From: Lepiota brunneoincarnata
Lineage: Eukaryota; Basidiomycota; Agaricomycetes; Agaricales; Agaricaceae
Reading direction: 5' to 3'
Assembly: GCA_023014365.1 (NCBI GenBank)
Contig: JAEBUN010000059.1
Location: 1-64,000 of the forward strand
Length of the DNA: 64,000 nt
The translations under genes were made by a program, and so were the position numbers. Of the stretch, positions 24,186-33,767 are shown piece after piece. Below the pieces are notes generated by a model. That model saw nothing but the letters and a program-made list of their open reading frames with translations, was not told the origin of the DNA and made no database searches. Every line of letters starts with the position of its first letter. Positions within the stretch are counted from its first letter, which is position 1.

Positions 24186-24554
24186 TGTTGAAGCAGGAGC
24201 ATTGGGGGACTGGTAAGGAGTCCTAACAGCGAAGGAACGAGTGTATTACGCGAAGGGAACGACTAGAAACGAAAGGAACAAGCTGTGGACAGCTGTGAGA
24301 GACTGGGGTGGAGATAGCACTAACTACTCACCTGTGGACAGTTGTGAGAAACTGGAAGTCCCAAAAGCGTCCACAGGTGCAAGTCCATGTCTAGATCACA
24401 TGACTAGCTACCAAAAGCGTCCAGGCCTATCTACAAGTCCACAAACACAACAACAAACAAGTGGGACTGTTCAGAGTACAATGAGACAAGTGCACACTGC
24501 TCACCACAGGAGTGCACATAGCATATCCTGGCATGTCACAGGGCACTCCTAACA
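24186..24554. repeat. Solo LTR3, copy 2 (inverted to copy 1)
   Basis: Same 369-bp LTR as 17235-17603 in opposite orientation (TGTTGAAGCAGG...CTCCTAACA), with only a few differences. Its flanks are GGCAT on the left (24181-24185) and ACCAC on the right (24555-24559). The mismatch within this locus, and the match with the other locus, are explained by an inversion. Confidence 0.9.
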
Positions 24555-24578
24555 ACCACATCAACCCTGCTTACCCCA

Positions 24579-26154
24579 ATGAATAGGGACTATCTGGAAC
24601 CTAGGAGATTGAGGAGAGCATGTCGTGTCTGGTTGCAGAATGTATTTTGTAGTTACATTCTTGTTGACTCTCTACTAGAACAATTCAAGGATGATGTGGA
24701 TATGTTCCTACTGCAGGAGCTGCCCTGGCACTCCATCCGTCACATTCCATCCTCCTCTGACCCTGACAGGGATGAGGTTGTCAGGGTGCCCAAGTATCCA
24801 GAGTGGCTGTATCTGTTCTGCCCTCTGTCTTCCCCGGATCAGCCTCCTTGGGTTATGGCATATGTACATAACCAGATGATGCAGCTCTGGCCCTTGCTTT
24901 GACATGACGTCGTTGATCACCATGACATCATGGCCATCTCCATGTTCCTGCATGGGGAGGCTGTGTATTTTCTCAACGTCTATTCAGATGACAGGCAGTC
25001 AGGCATTCATTATCTTGCGGATGCCATTGACTCTCTCCCACAGTGTGCCCTCATGTCAGGGGACTTTAACTGCTGCTCACTGCAGTGGGACCCGTGGGCT
25101 CCCCACAATCCTGCTGCTGCTGCCTCCCTGCTGGAGATGGCGGACTCATTGGGTCTGGATCTCTCACTTCCTCAGAACCCAGGCCCTATGCACTTCCCCT
25201 TTGAGGAGGGGCTTGCCTCTACCATGATCAACCTTGTGTTTGCAAGGGTAGCCGTGGGCCAATTACCACTTCCCACACAGTATCCCGATCTGCAGAGTCA
25301 ATCTGACCATTGCCCCCTTTGGATCACTGTCCCCCTGGAAGCCTTCGAGGAGACTGTGCCCAGGTGCTTGCTGAAGTGGGATTCAGATAAGGAGGCCAAG
25401 TTCCTAGCTGAGGTTTCAACAAGGCTTATGGGTCTGGATTATCTGGACCTGGGCTCATCTGGCAGGATTGATAAGGTGGCCTTGGCTATCTTGACGGTCT
25501 TCTCTGAGGCGTGGCTTGCCCACTCCAAGGAGATCTGCATTGTCTCATGGTCTAAGCCGTGGTGGGATGACAAGTGCTTGCGCACTTATGCAGCATATTC
25601 TCAGTCCTGGGACCAGGAGGATGCTCACACGTTTAAGTGGACCTGGAAGGCGACCAAGCGCAAGTTCTTCGATGAGTGCATCAAGGAGATTGCTTCTACC
25701 AACAAGTGCCCCTGGGACCTGATGGATTGGGTCAGGGCATGCAAGTTGCCTCCCTGTGAGGCAATTTGCTATTGCGATTGCCCCTGCAATTCTCTCAAGG
25801 AGCTCTGGGAACAGCTCCACAGCTCCTACAATGCTGCTAATGATTGTCTGGTCAATATCAGGGTTCTTGATCAGATTGATCCACTCCCACTGTGGGAGTG
25901 GCTGGTCTTCTCCAATTTGGAAATGCACAAGGCCTTGTGCATGTGCTCCTCCTTATCTTTGCCCAGCCCAGACCACATTACATGGACACACCTTAAGTCC
26001 ATTCTGGCGGGCCCAACAGTTACCTGTTTGGTCTGTTGGATTGCTGATGCCTGCATGGAGTGTGGACACTGGCCTCATCACTTTAAGGAGAGCATGTTGG
26101 TTATCATACTGAAACCTGGCAAGCCCTCTTATGCCACCCTGAAGATGTTCCATC
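24579..26154 (+). pseudogene. LINE A8 ORF2: endonuclease and RT N-terminal part
   Basis: ATG at 24579 overlapping the ORF1 stop as in the other copies. Endonuclease motifs MSGDFNCCSLQWDPW and QSDHCPLWITVP are present. TGA at about 24900 replaces an Arg codon of the family. The RT start SLPSPDHITWTHLKS is followed by HHFKESMLVIILKPGKPSY. The A8 reading then continues at 36626; the long open frame into 26501 is a chance in-frame fusion with LINE A9. Confidence 0.87.
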
Positions 26155-26867
26155 TCCAGCTCGCCAGGGACAATGACCGTCCCCTGCGGCCCACGTATCT
26201 CCACGGTGGTGCCTGGATACCGCATGCTCATTCGGTGTCGCTTATGGCCCAGATGACGCGTGCCATTCTTAATCACGTGCCGATAGGGGGCTATCGGAGG
26301 CGCTTTTTCCCACAGGAAGGCTATTCCTGTCGCTGCGAGTTTCGGGAGGAAACTCGTGAGCACGTGTTCCGGAGCTGCCCTAGGCACTCCATGGCGGGGG
26401 TCCCAGCTACGGTTGAGGCTCTCATCGCTTTCCTTGAAGCGTCCCCGACCGCGTTCGCGTTCGCTGAGAGGGCCGGGCCCCCCCCGGGGGGTATCGGCTA
26501 GTAGCTCTGCCTGGCGCCCGGTGGGGTCCGGGCCGGGGTGTTGGTTATTCCCCCGCTGCCTTCGGGCGGTGTGTAGGGATTTACGTGGGAATTGACCCCT
26601 AACCCCCGTTAAGGGGGGGGACCTCGTCTCGGCTTTGTTCTCGCACCGCGCGCTGGGCGGCAGCCATCTTCCCGCCTCCGTTCGTTCGGGGCGGCTTTGT
26701 CCTGGGCATGGGGAAACGCATGCCCGCGTCTGCGGTCACGCGTTGTATGTACAGATACCCTGTAGTGTACGGCTCGGTCGTTTGTACTGTAGTACGTTGC
26801 TGCACGTGGCCTCCCTACGCGGCCCGCATAATAAATTGGAGATTTAAAAAAAAAAAAAAAAAAAAAA
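26155..26867 (+). mobile_element. LINE A9, 5'-truncated (young)
   Basis: Begins at the RNase H/zinc border (LQLARDNDRP) and ends with A22 (26846-26867). The target duplication GATGTTCCATC lies at 26144-26154 and, beyond all later insertions, at 36626-36636. It encodes the zinc tail CRCEFREETREHVFRSCP to PPPGGIG. It is CpG-rich, like A4 and A10. Confidence 0.88.
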
Positions 26868-26999
26868 GCCGAGACGAGGTCCCCCCCCTTAACGGGGGTT
26901 AGGGGTCAATTCCCACGTAAATCCCTACACACCGCCCGAAGGCAGCGGGGGAATAACCAACACCCCGGCCCGGACCCCACCGGGCGCCAGGCAGAGCTA

Positions 27000-28103
27000 C
27001 TAGCCGATACCCCCCGGGGGGGGCCCGGCCCTCTCAGCGAACGCGAACGCGGTCGGGGACGCTTCGAGGAAAGCGATGAGAGCCTCAACTGTAGCTGGGA
27101 CCCCCGCCATGGAGTGCCTAGGGCAGCTCCGGAACACGTGCTCACGAGTTTCCTCCCAAAACCCGCAGCGACAGGAATAGCCTTCCTGTGGGAAAAAGCA
27201 CCTCCGATAGCCCCCTATCGGCGCGTGATTAAGAATGGCACGCGTCATCCAGGCCATAAGCGACACCGAATGAGCATGCGGTATCCAGGCACCCCCGTGA
27301 AGATACGTGGGCCACAGGGGACGGTCATCGTCCCTGGCGAGCTGGAGGAAACCATGCCCGCGATGGTCAGGATCCTGGAACAAATCGATCCAGTGGTCCT
27401 GACACAACCGTACTTCCTCCTTACGGAGGTAGTCAAGCGAGGCCCAGGGACGAGCCCCTACCCCAACGGGAGGCAACGACCGAGCAAAGTCATGCACCTG
27501 AGTGTGGAAAGGCCACCTCGCACACGAAGGGACCTCCCAGAAATGGACCGAGCGGGCTGGACCCCCGGTGAACCACTTGGCGAGAAGGCGGCAGACCGCC
27601 AAGGACTGACCCTGGGCGGAGTGCACCGACGGGTCCACCGCCCGTCTGGCCGAAGCCATTGAGTCGGTGAACAAGACAAGACTAGCAGCGCCCTCGACAG
27701 AAACTGCCTTGGACACCACCAGCCGGATGGCGAAAAGCTCGGCCTCGGGGGCCGTAACCTTCCCCCCTGGGAGCCGGACCGCATGGATGCAGTTCAGCCC
27801 CTGGAAAACCTGGGCGGCCGAAACCGCCTGGTGGACCCGGCGGGGCGGCAGACTCGCATCCGTCACCGCCACCAGAACCCCCGGATCAGCCTGCGCCTGG
27901 GCCAGAACCCGGTCAAGAGCCGTGACATGGGCCGTAAGGGCGTCCTCCGCCCCACGATCGTAGGAATGGAAGCGGACCCGCTTGGGGTACACATCCAAGA
28001 GACGGCGCCCCGGCCAGGCCTCCGGCGCCACCGCGTCGAAGGGCCCAGCGAGGGCAGCAAGATGCCGGTTAGCGTCAACAACAGGCCCCTTCACCTTGAT
28101 CAA
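27000..28103 (-). pseudogene. LINE A10 ORF2 C-terminus: RNase H and zinc tail, open 367 aa
   Basis: Uninterrupted frame: LDRVLAQAQADPGVLVAVTDASLP (first catalytic Asp), KVTAPEAELFAIRL (Glu), VLFTDSM (Asp), VHDFARSLPP, and the zinc motif CRCGFWEETREHVFRSCP, with the natural stop after PPPGGIG. The frame is intact but lacks EN and RT because the copy is truncated and inverted. Confidence 0.88.
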
Positions 28104-28137
28104 CTCGCAGGGAGGGAGCCTGGCTATAGACCGGACG

Positions 28138-28523
28138 TGTTACCCGGGTTAGGGGTTCGCTCTTGAGTAGCACGGCGTTCGTGGCAAGATGTCTATACAG
28201 ACTTGGTCTTGTCCTACTAGGCGTGACTTAGAGACGACGGAGCACTATAGTCCAGCCGGTTTAAGGGCAAAGAGGTATAGGAGGCAAGAACTGTATAACA
28301 CTAAGATAAGGATACAAGGTATTGTACTGTATCCTTATATATCCCTAAGTGTGGCTGTACTCCTACTATAATAATCCAGACCGGGGTAACTATGAGTCAG
28401 AGATAAGAAAACATGAGGCGTATACTAAGAATAGTCCTTCTGATGTACACTACTGATCGTTTCATAGTGACATGGGAATGTGAGCTAAAAATAACTGTCC
28501 TTCTGATGTGGTTTCTGATAACA
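28138..28523 (-). repeat. Gyp2 3' LTR
   Basis: 386 bp, reading TGTTATCAG...GGTAACA on the minus strand. It differs from the 5' LTR at one CpG site and one A/G site by eye. Confidence 0.95.
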
Positions 28524-28804
28524 TTAGGTCCGTTTCTAGAGTTGTTTTCCATACAACTCGTTAGTTTCCTTCTTCCGGGTGTTCGGCTAAGTGGCTTGGT
28601 TCGTAATAATCGATCTGAGGTAGGTCGGTGGAGTCTGGTCTGGGGGGAACGACGGGGGAGAAGGTAGGAGTGGGGGTTCTGTGAAGATCGAGTGTGATGG
28701 CGGTTTCTGGGGATGGGGGTTGTCCTGGGTAAAAGATGTCATAAAGAAGGCGTCTGAAGTGGGGGCTTTCGATTCTTTCTTCTGGTGGGGTGAGTTGGTC
28801 TGTT

Positions 28805-29929
28805 TCAGAAGGAACCACATGGTTCTCCTGTGATGTTTGATTCGGCCATGTCGTCGTAACATTCCTCGTAGTAATCGTCGTGGGTGAGGTCGATGTATCG
28901 ATGGTGAGTAGTGGGATTGGTCGAGGGACGGGTTGTAGGATTTCTGGAGTAGGGGGCGTGTCGAGTCTTTCGACTTGGACATTCGGTCCGTTTATGGCGC
29001 GGTTGAAAGACGGCGCAGTGGGGGCATCTGTATTTGATGCAATCGTACGAGTAGTGCCCTGGGGCGTATTGCTTACATCCGAGGCAAGCAAATTGGGGGC
29101 AATCCATGGCCCAGTGTCCTGTGTGTCTGCATTGGATGCAGACCGATCTGTCGGTGGTTCGGGGGTTGGTTCGCTGGTGAATGGGGTTGGGGGAGTTCCG
29201 AACCGGGACGTTGTTACTGGTGACGGTGTGGGTGGTGTCCTTGGTGGGGGTGAGAAGTCTGAAGGGATTTCTGACACTGGCGGGCTTTCTTCCCTTACTG
29301 GGGGCGGTGGTGATGATAGCGGCAGTGGTCGTCGTGGTAGTGGTGGGGATGGTTGTGGTGGGGGGCTGCGAGGTATGTACCTCATTTCGTTTGGGTAGGT
29401 TCTTTGACACCTCGGACATGAGGCCCGATCTTGAGCGGAGAAGTCGCTCGAGTGATTCTGCCCAGGCACGTTGCGTATTGTACGCAGTAGCGAGAGCCTT
29501 AGTCTGTCGTACGTGGTGGGTATAGTCGTACCAGAGTTGTCGGTCGTATTCTGAAATTGGAGTGTGTTCCAATTTAATCGTAAAGGCTCCGTCGGTGGCA
29601 GCCTCGCGCAGATCTCCGTCAGAAGGGTGATCTGGTCCATATGATCGTACTCCAGCTGTATGGTATCTAAGGGAGGCAGCTGGGGCGGCTGTTGGTTCTG
29701 GGGTGTCATTGGGGTCGGGGGTCTCGTCCCTAGGGGAGGCGTATGTTGCGGCGAAGGTGTTAGAGGGGGTGTAGGGAGATGGGGCCGGAACGGGAGTTGT
29801 TTGAAGTGTTGTATGTTCGACGCTTGCATTGTTTATGATAACGACGGAGGATGATGAGGAGGTTGGTGAAGGTGTTGTTGAAAAAGGGGGAGTAGTTTGG
29901 GGGCGAGTGAGGTCGAGATTCATGGGCAT
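28805..29929 (-). CDS. Gyp2 ORF3, zinc-knuckle protein (374 aa)
   Basis: The ATG lies 2 nt after the pol stop (TAA-AG-ATG), so it could be translated by reinitiation. The protein has a Ser/Thr/Pro-rich N-terminus, a middle region with WYDYTHHVRQTKALATAYNTQRAW, and three Cys/His clusters near the C-terminus: CIQCRHTGHWAMDC (C-x2-C-x4-H-x4-C), CLGCKQYAPGHYSYDC and CPHCAVFQPRHKRTEC. It is likely a nucleic-acid-binding protein. Standard chromoviruses lack it. A second frame (28561-29829, 422 codons, Pro/Thr-rich) overlaps it for about 1 kb, so which frame is used, or both, is open. Function unknown. Confidence 0.7.
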   Translation of the reverse strand: MPMNLDLTRPQTTPPFSTTPSPTSSSSSVVIINNASVEHTTLQTTPVPAPSPYTPSNTFAATYASPRDETPDPNDTPEPTAAPAASLRYHTAGVRSYGPDHPSDGDLREAATDGAFTIKLEHTPISEYDRQLWYDYTHHVRQTKALATAYNTQRAWAESLERLLRSRSGLMSEVSKNLPKRNEVHTSQPPTTTIPTTTTTTTAAIITTAPSKGRKPASVRNPFRLLTPTKDTTHTVTSNNVPVRNSPNPIHQRTNPRTTDRSVCIQCRHTGHWAMDCPQFACLGCKQYAPGHYSYDCIKYRCPHCAVFQPRHKRTECPSRKTRHAPYSRNPTTRPSTNPTTHHRYIDLTHDDYYEECYDDMAESNITGEPCGSF

Positions 29930-29931
29930 CT

Positions 29932-32697
29932 TTAAGTATGTTTGTTGTGGGAGCGAAGTTGTCTTTGGCTGGTTCTGGTGGGTTCCTGTTCTTTCTGGGG
30001 AATTCCATGAGCTTCTTTATACTCGGTTAAGTATTCTTTGGCGTTTTCATGAAGCGTTTCGTCGGTGATCCATTCGTTCTCCGTGTGGGAGTATCCTTTC
30101 CATTTGACGTAGTATTGGAGTTTTCCACGATGTTGTCGGTGGTTTAGAATGGCTTCTATTTCGTATTCTTCTTCTTCATTGATGATGTCTGGTGGTGGTG
30201 GAGTCGGATGAGATCCGTATGCTTCTGTTTCGGTATATGGGGTTAGAAGATTTCTGTGGAATATTGGATGTATCTTCCATTTGATCGGAAGTTTTAGTTT
30301 GTAAGTGAGTGGTGATAGGACTTCTGTGATAAGGAAGGGTCCTAGTCGTTTTGGGGATATTTTGTTGGAGATGAAGGGAAGTTTGATGTTCTTGGCTTCT
30401 AGCCATACTTTTTGACGTGTTTCAAGGGGTTTGACAGTTCTTCTGGTTCTTTGTTTCATAATGTCGGCGGAGAGTTGATGTGCCGTGTGTGCTTCTTTTC
30501 TGGCATCATCAAGGAGTCTGATGCGTTCGTCTACTGATGGAAAGTTCGATGTTTCCATTACCGTGGGTATCGGTGGGGGGTTGTATCCCATGATTAGTTC
30601 AAATGGGGATTTTTGCCTTGAGGCATGTATTTTGGAGTTGTGTGCGAATTCGGCAATAGGGAGGGTTTCTGACCAGTCAAGGGGATTCCTGGTGCAGTAT
30701 ATGGCGAGATAGGTCTCGATTTCTTGATTGTATCGTTCTGTGGAGCCATCTGTTTGGGGATGGTATGCGGTTGAAAATGCCTGTTGGATGTTAAGGCGTT
30801 TGGCCAGTTGTCGGAGGGAGTTGGCGGCAAATCTGGGGTCTCGATCAGATATGATTTTGTCGGGTAGTCCGAATCTGGTGAAGACTTTTTCTATTAATAG
30901 TCGTCCGATGTCATCGGCGTTTGATCGATCTGAGGTTGGGATGAAAATTACCCCCTTCGTAAGGCCGTGGTCCACCACGGACAATATCGCATTATGGCCG
31001 GCGCTAGGTGGTAGACCGGTGATAAGATCCCATGAGATCTGGGCAAATGGGCGTTTAGAGGATGGCGGAGGGATCGGCTGAGTCGGTGCGCGATCGGGTC
31101 TGCGTATGATTTTGTGTTGCTGACACTCTGGACAGCCTTTGACGTAGTTCTTTATGAATGTCGACATTCCTGGCCAATATACTTCTTTCTTGGCGAGGCG
31201 GTATGTTTCCTGTTCTCCAGGGTGACCACGTGTAGGATGGTCGTGGTATCTTGCGATGATATCGCGTCTGAGTTGGAGGTCCTCTGGAATGATGATGCGT
31301 TCTTGGAACGTGAGGAGCGAACCGTTCGGGGTTGGAACTGTTCCGAAGTCTTTATCGGCGGCGTTAGGGTGGGCTTCTTTTAGGAGTTTGAACGCTTCGG
31401 TGGTTCTAGCGTCGTATTTTGGTGATTCTGTGATTCTTTCTTGGAGTTCCATATCGACGGTGGCGATAAAGAGGTGTTCTGGGAGTATTGTGATCAGATT
31501 TTGATCTTCTGTGTCGGCGGTGGCGACAAAGAGGTTGTTTGGAAGCATAGTGATGTCTTCATTATCGTTATCCTCATCAGGAATGTGGTCTGGACGTCTT
31601 GATAGGGCGTCTGGTGCAGGGATCTTTGATCCTGGGACGTGCTCTAATTTGAAGTTGTAATCGGCGAGGGTCTGGACCCATCGTGCTTGTCGGCGGTTGA
31701 TTTTCTGGGGTTTACGCCAGTAGGTTAGGTTTTGGTGGTCCGTTCTGATACAGACAGTATGGGGGCTGCCAAGGAGGTAGTGGCGCCATTCTTCGAGGGC
31801 TCGGATAATAGCGAGGAGTTCCCTGTCGTAGATGTCGTAGTTGCGTTCCGCTGGTCCGAACGTCTTTGAATAGAATGATACGGGTTTCCGTATTCCGTTG
31901 ATGTCGTATTGATATAGGACAGCTCCTGATGCAAATTTAGAAGCGTCGGCTTCTATCTCGAAGGGTTTTGTGGAGTCGGGCATGAGGAGTACCGGTTCTT
32001 TTAGGAATTCATTTTTGAGCGTTTCGAACGCTTTCTGTTGTTCTTCTTTCCATTCGAATTTGTTTGATTTGGAAAGGAGTTGGTTCAGGGGTTTGGTGTG
32101 GTGGGAGTAGCTGCGGATGAACTTTCGGTAGAAGTTGCAAAATCCGATGAATTTCCGAATATGTCGGACTGTTTTCGGCACTGGCCAGTCTTCTATTCCT
32201 TTGAGTTTTCCGGGATCCATTTTGATCTCATCTGGCGTGATGATCATGCCGAGATATTTGAGTCGTTGCTTATTGAACTCGCATTTCTCCGTTTTGAGGT
32301 AGAGGTCGTTTTCCTGCAATATTTGCAGTACTTTTTCCGTGAGTCGGTCGGTTTCTTCCTGGGTTTTACCGTAGATTAGGATATCATCCATGTAGATGAT
32401 GATTCCTCCTTTCTCCATTATTTCGGAGAATAATGTGTCCATCATATGTTGGAACGTCGCGGGACTGTTGCAAAGTCCGAAAAACATGACAGTCGGTTCG
32501 AAAAGACCCATGGGAGTCTTGAACGCTGCTTTCCATTGATCGCCATCTTTGATTCTGACGTTATTGTATCCTAGGCGGACATCGAGTTTGGTGAAATACT
32601 TAGCTCCTTTGAGCTTATCCATGATAGAGGAAATCATGGGGATTGGGTAGGCATTTTTGACGGTATGATCGTTTAGATAACGATAGTCTTGGCAGGG
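29932..32697 (-). CDS. Gyp2 pol: RT, RNase H, integrase, chromodomain
   Basis: 901 codons from the first Met (32637); the frame is open from 32697. RT: PCQDYRYLND, YFTKLDVRLGYNNVRI, CNSPATFQHMMD and the catalytic YMDDILIYG near residue 104. RNase H: FEIEADASKFASGAVL and RTDHQNLTYW. Integrase: HHCC finger ending CPECQQHK, then DDE core residues in WDLITGLPP, ISDRDPRF and DGSTERYNQE. The C-terminal chromodomain is YEIEAILNHRQ...LQYYVKWKGY...NEW. Chromodomains steer chromovirus integration to marked chromatin. It is separated from protease by one TGA (32698-32700) where RPCQDYRYLND is expected. Confidence 0.93.
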   Translation of the reverse strand, partial: PCQDYRYLNDHTVKNAYPIPMISSIMDKLKGAKYFTKLDVRLGYNNVRIKDGDQWKAAFKTPMGLFEPTVMFFGLCNSPATFQHMMDTLFSEIMEKGGIIIYMDDILIYGKTQEETDRLTEKVLQILQENDLYLKTEKCEFNKQRLKYLGMIITPDEIKMDPGKLKGIEDWPVPKTVRHIRKFIGFCNFYRKFIRSYSHHTKPLNQLLSKSNKFEWKEEQQKAFETLKNEFLKEPVLLMPDSTKPFEIEADASKFASGAVLYQYDINGIRKPVSFYSKTFGPAERNYDIYDRELLAIIRALEEWRHYLLGSPHTVCIRTDHQNLTYWRKPQKINRRQARWVQTLADYNFKLEHVPGSKIPAPDALSRRPDHIPDEDNDNEDITMLPNNLFVATADTEDQNLITILPEHLFIATVDMELQERITESPKYDARTTEAFKLLKEAHPNAADKDFGTVPTPNGSLLTFQERIIIPEDLQLRRDIIARYHDHPTRGHPGEQETYRLAKKEVYWPGMSTFIKNYVKGCPECQQHKIIRRPDRAPTQPIPPPSSKRPFAQISWDLITGLPPSAGHNAILSVVDHGLTKGVIFIPTSDRSNADDIGRLLIEKVFTRFGLPDKIISDRDPRFAANSLRQLAKRLNIQQAFSTAYHPQTDGSTERYNQEIETYLAIYCTRNPLDWSETLPIAEFAHNSKIHASRQKSPFELIMGYNPPPIPTVMETSNFPSVDERIRLLDDARKEAHTAHQLSADIMKQRTRRTVKPLETRQKVWLEAKNIKLPFISNKISPKRLGPFLITEVLSPLTYKLKLPIKWKIHPIFHRNLLTPYTETEAYGSHPTPPPPDIINEEEEYEIEAILNHRQHRGKLQYYVKWKGYSHTENEWITDETLHENAKEYLTEYKEAHGIPQKEQEPTRTSQRQLRSHNKHT

Positions 32698-33681
32698 TCA
32701 GAGGTCTCCTCCTTTCTTGGCAACGAAGAAGAAGGGTGATGCCATAGGGGATTTTGAGGGGCGGATGTAGCCTTTTCGGAGGTTTTCGTCTATGAATTCC
32801 TTTAGTGCTTTTTCTTCGGCAGGTGCCACTTGATAAGGTTTCATTGATTTCGCTTCGAATGTCGGTTTTAGTTCGATTTCATGATCAAACGTTCTTGATG
32901 GTGGGAATCGTTCGGAGGCTTTCTTGTTGAATATTTTAGCCCATCGGGCGAATTTCCGAGGGATTTCGGGTGTTTCCTTGTTTGATTCCGGTTGTTTTCC
33001 TTTTTGGTTTGCCGATCTTGTCGGATTATGCTGCTCATTGTGGAGCGTTGTGGCATGTGTCGCTTTAGCGTTTACTTCTAATGGGGTTAGAAGCATGGGG
33101 TTCATTTCTCTTTCTAGAGAGAAGGTGTCGAGGTCAACATTTGACAGGTTGACGTATTCCTCGGGGTTTTCCTCGGGTTGAGAGGTTTTTCCAGCCATTA
33201 TGTCCATGGCGATGGAGTTGAGTTCGACAGGTCGTCGTAGGGTTCTGAGGAGTTTCGAGAAATCCTGGTGGTCGATTTGTGGTTTCCAAGAGAATGTCTT
33301 GGTTTTCCAGTTGATGTCGGGGTTATATTGTTCCAACCAGGGAAATCCGATGATGAGGTCTTTTTCACCAGTGTTTGTGACGTATGCTTCTAGTGTGCAA
33401 TCTCTTCCATCAATGATGGTTCTGATTTTGATGTATTCATGGATCTTGCCATGTTGATTATCAGTTCCGTCAACGTTACTGAGTGGGATTGGTTGGTCCA
33501 GCCGTTTGGTTTGATAACCATGTCGTTCAACGACTTTGTGGGAGATAAAGTTCCCTTGGGCTCCTGAGTCTATCAGGGCGGTGATGGCCACGGGTTTTGA
33601 TGTCCGTTCACTCCAAATCTCGATGGGTAAGAAAAGGGATTGTTTATTCGGGGATAGCCGTAATTGTACAGAGTTTATCAA
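32698..33681 (-). pseudogene. Gyp2 protease and RT N-terminus, ends at a nonsense TGA
   Basis: Frame in the -1 register relative to gag. It contains the aspartic protease motif ALIDSGAQGNFIS, LIIGFPWLEQYNPDINW and the start of RT (FKPYQVAPAEEKALKEFIDENL, PSKSPMASPFFFVAKKGGDL). The TGA that follows is best read as a CGA-to-TGA change, because the sequence resumes in frame with PCQDYRYLND. The first Met at 33681 is probably not the true start; the frame is already open across the gag stop at 33768-33770. Confidence 0.88.
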
Positions 33682-33767
33682 GAAAATGTCCTTCTGGGAG
33701 TGAGAGTACGAAATGTCCTTCTGAGTTCTGGAACGTGCAGGGGCACATCTGTCGACAGCGTTCCTTT

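Noticed and set aside
24930..26501. 523-codon open frame joining endonuclease, RT start and zinc tail
   Set aside because: It is a chance in-frame fusion at the A9 insertion point (26154/26155). The target duplication GATGTTCCATC and the continuation of A8 at 36626 show two separate LINEs, not a new fusion gene.
26573..26920. Large palindrome as a replication origin or hairpin element
   Set aside because: The inverted repeat is explained by A9 next to the inverted part of A10.
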